This document shows, piece after piece, positions 5,881 to 6,538 of a DNA stretch of 6,538 nt; the first letter of the stretch is position 1; each line of letters starts with the position of its first letter. Source of the DNA: Alphaproteobacteria bacterium (lineage in GTDB: Bacteria; Pseudomonadota; Alphaproteobacteria; UBA828); contig JAJDVB010000019.1 in NCBI GenBank assembly GCA_022826345.1, positions 1 through 6,538 of the forward strand, read 5' to 3'. The translations under genes and the position numbers were made by a program. The notes under the pieces are model-generated. The model ran no database searches, was not told the origin of the DNA, and saw nothing but the letters and a program-made list of their open reading frames with translations.

Positions 5881-6538
5881 TCACGGCAACAGGACCGTAC
5901 TTCCCCGCGTCTGCCTCGACTCCAGCGCCCGGTGGGCCTCGGCCGCTTCAGCAAGGGGAAAGCGCTGACCGATGGCGATGCGGATGCGGCCGGTCACCAC
6001 GTACCCGAAGAGTGCCGCGGCGGCCTCTACCAGATCGGTACGATCCTCCAGGTGCGTCATCGCGGACGGGTAGGTCACGGTCAGACTCCTGTCCATGAGA
6101 CGCTGCAGGTTGAGCGGCATCACCGCTCCCGAGGTGTTGCCGAAGGCAATCATCACGCCGAAGCGGCGCAGGCACCTCAACGAGTCATCGAAGGTGGTCG
6201 CACCGACGCCGTCGAAAACTACCGGGACACCCTCGCCGCCGGTGATCTCGTCCACGCGTTCCACGAAGTCCTCTTTGTCGTAGAGGATGACGTGGTCGCA
6301 CCCGTTCTCTCGCGCCAGGCGGGCCTTCTCTTCGCTGCCCACGGTACCGATGACGGTCGCGTTCAGCGCCTTGCACCACTGGGACAGGATCGTCCCCACA
6401 CCGCCTGCCGCCGCATGCACGAGTACGGGCTCGCCTGCCTTCACGCGGTAGGTGCGGCGGCAGAGATACCACGCGGTCATGCCTCTCAACATCGCTGCCG
6501 CGGCATACTCGAAGTCGAGCCCGTTGGGTACCTGGATC
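5881..6538 (-). CDS. qor: NADPH:quinone oxidoreductase (QorA-like), N-terminus beyond the right edge
   Basis: The minus-strand frame is open to the window edge and gives the last 218 residues of a zinc-independent medium-chain dehydrogenase/reductase; the full family length is about 325. The visible part begins IQVPNGLDFEYAAAAMLRGM. It contains the Rossmann nucleotide-binding motif AAGGVG (visible residues 43-48), the GTVGSEEK strand end, VVFDGVGATTF, FGNTSGAV, and the C-terminus HRALESRQTRGSTVLLP. These match the layout of E. coli quinone oxidoreductase closely, including the ...GS..L.P ending. No zinc-binding cysteine lobe is seen. The enzyme reduces quinones with NADPH in the cytosol. An internal Met at 6492 is not the start, because the conserved sequence continues upstream of it. 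It converges on the permease gene with a 220-bp spacer and appears to be an independent transcription unit. Related enoyl reductases share this fold, so the exact substrate is not certain. Confidence 0.9.
   Translation of the reverse strand, partial: IQVPNGLDFEYAAAAMLRGMTAWYLCRRTYRVKAGEPVLVHAAAGGVGTILSQWCKALNATVIGTVGSEEKARLARENGCDHVILYDKEDFVERVDEITGGEGVPVVFDGVGATTFDDSLRCLRRFGVMIAFGNTSGAVMPLNLQRLMDRSLTVTYPSAMTHLEDRTDLVEAAAALFGYVVTGRIRIAIGQRFPLAEAAEAHRALESRQTRGSTVLLP

Overview
The window is GC-rich bacterial DNA, most likely from a Gram-negative proteobacterium. The basis is compact operon-style spacing, Shine-Dalgarno starts, and a quinone oxidoreductase whose core and C-terminus closely resemble E. 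coli QorA. I cannot place it to genus. High GC leaves long antisense frames open; these were discarded.

Layout from left to right: (1) The 5' part of a minus-strand gene for a CxxC/CxxC zinc-ribbon protein runs off the left edge (1-148). (2) About 440 bases (149-586) contain no convincing gene, one strong hairpin, and an A+T-rich patch beside the next gene. (3) A minus-strand thiamine-diphosphate enzyme of the acetolactate synthase/benzoylformate decarboxylase type (587-1777) keeps its N-terminal and central domains. It stops exactly where the C-terminal cofactor-binding domain should begin, so it looks broken. (4) A 192-bp divergent promoter region carries a perfect 7-bp inverted repeat. (5) A plus-strand enolase-superfamily enzyme of the mandelate-racemase subgroup (1970-3127) has its catalytic residues visible. 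It is followed 21 bp later by a small two-helix membrane protein with a cytosolic zinc ribbon (3149-3523). (6) A 373-bp non-coding stretch is rich in hairpins, a 15-bp tandem repeat and inverted repeats. (7) A plus-strand NCS2-type (xanthine/uracil permease family) transporter (3897-5660) is fused to a C-terminal domain resembling a degenerate GHKL/anti-sigma ATPase fold. (8) A 220-bp convergent spacer follows. (9) The C-terminal two thirds of a minus-strand QorA-like NADPH:quinone oxidoreductase run off the right edge.

The racemase/dehydratase-like enzyme and the divergent thiamine-diphosphate enzyme would suit a small hydroxy-acid or sugar-acid catabolic locus: one enzyme abstracts the alpha proton of a carboxylate, the other acts on 2-oxo acids. 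The second enzyme now appears truncated. The most unusual object is the permease fused to a GHKL-like domain that has lost its ATP-binding signature residues. It sits behind a cluster of inverted repeats, which suggests a transporter with a built-in sensory or partner-binding module.
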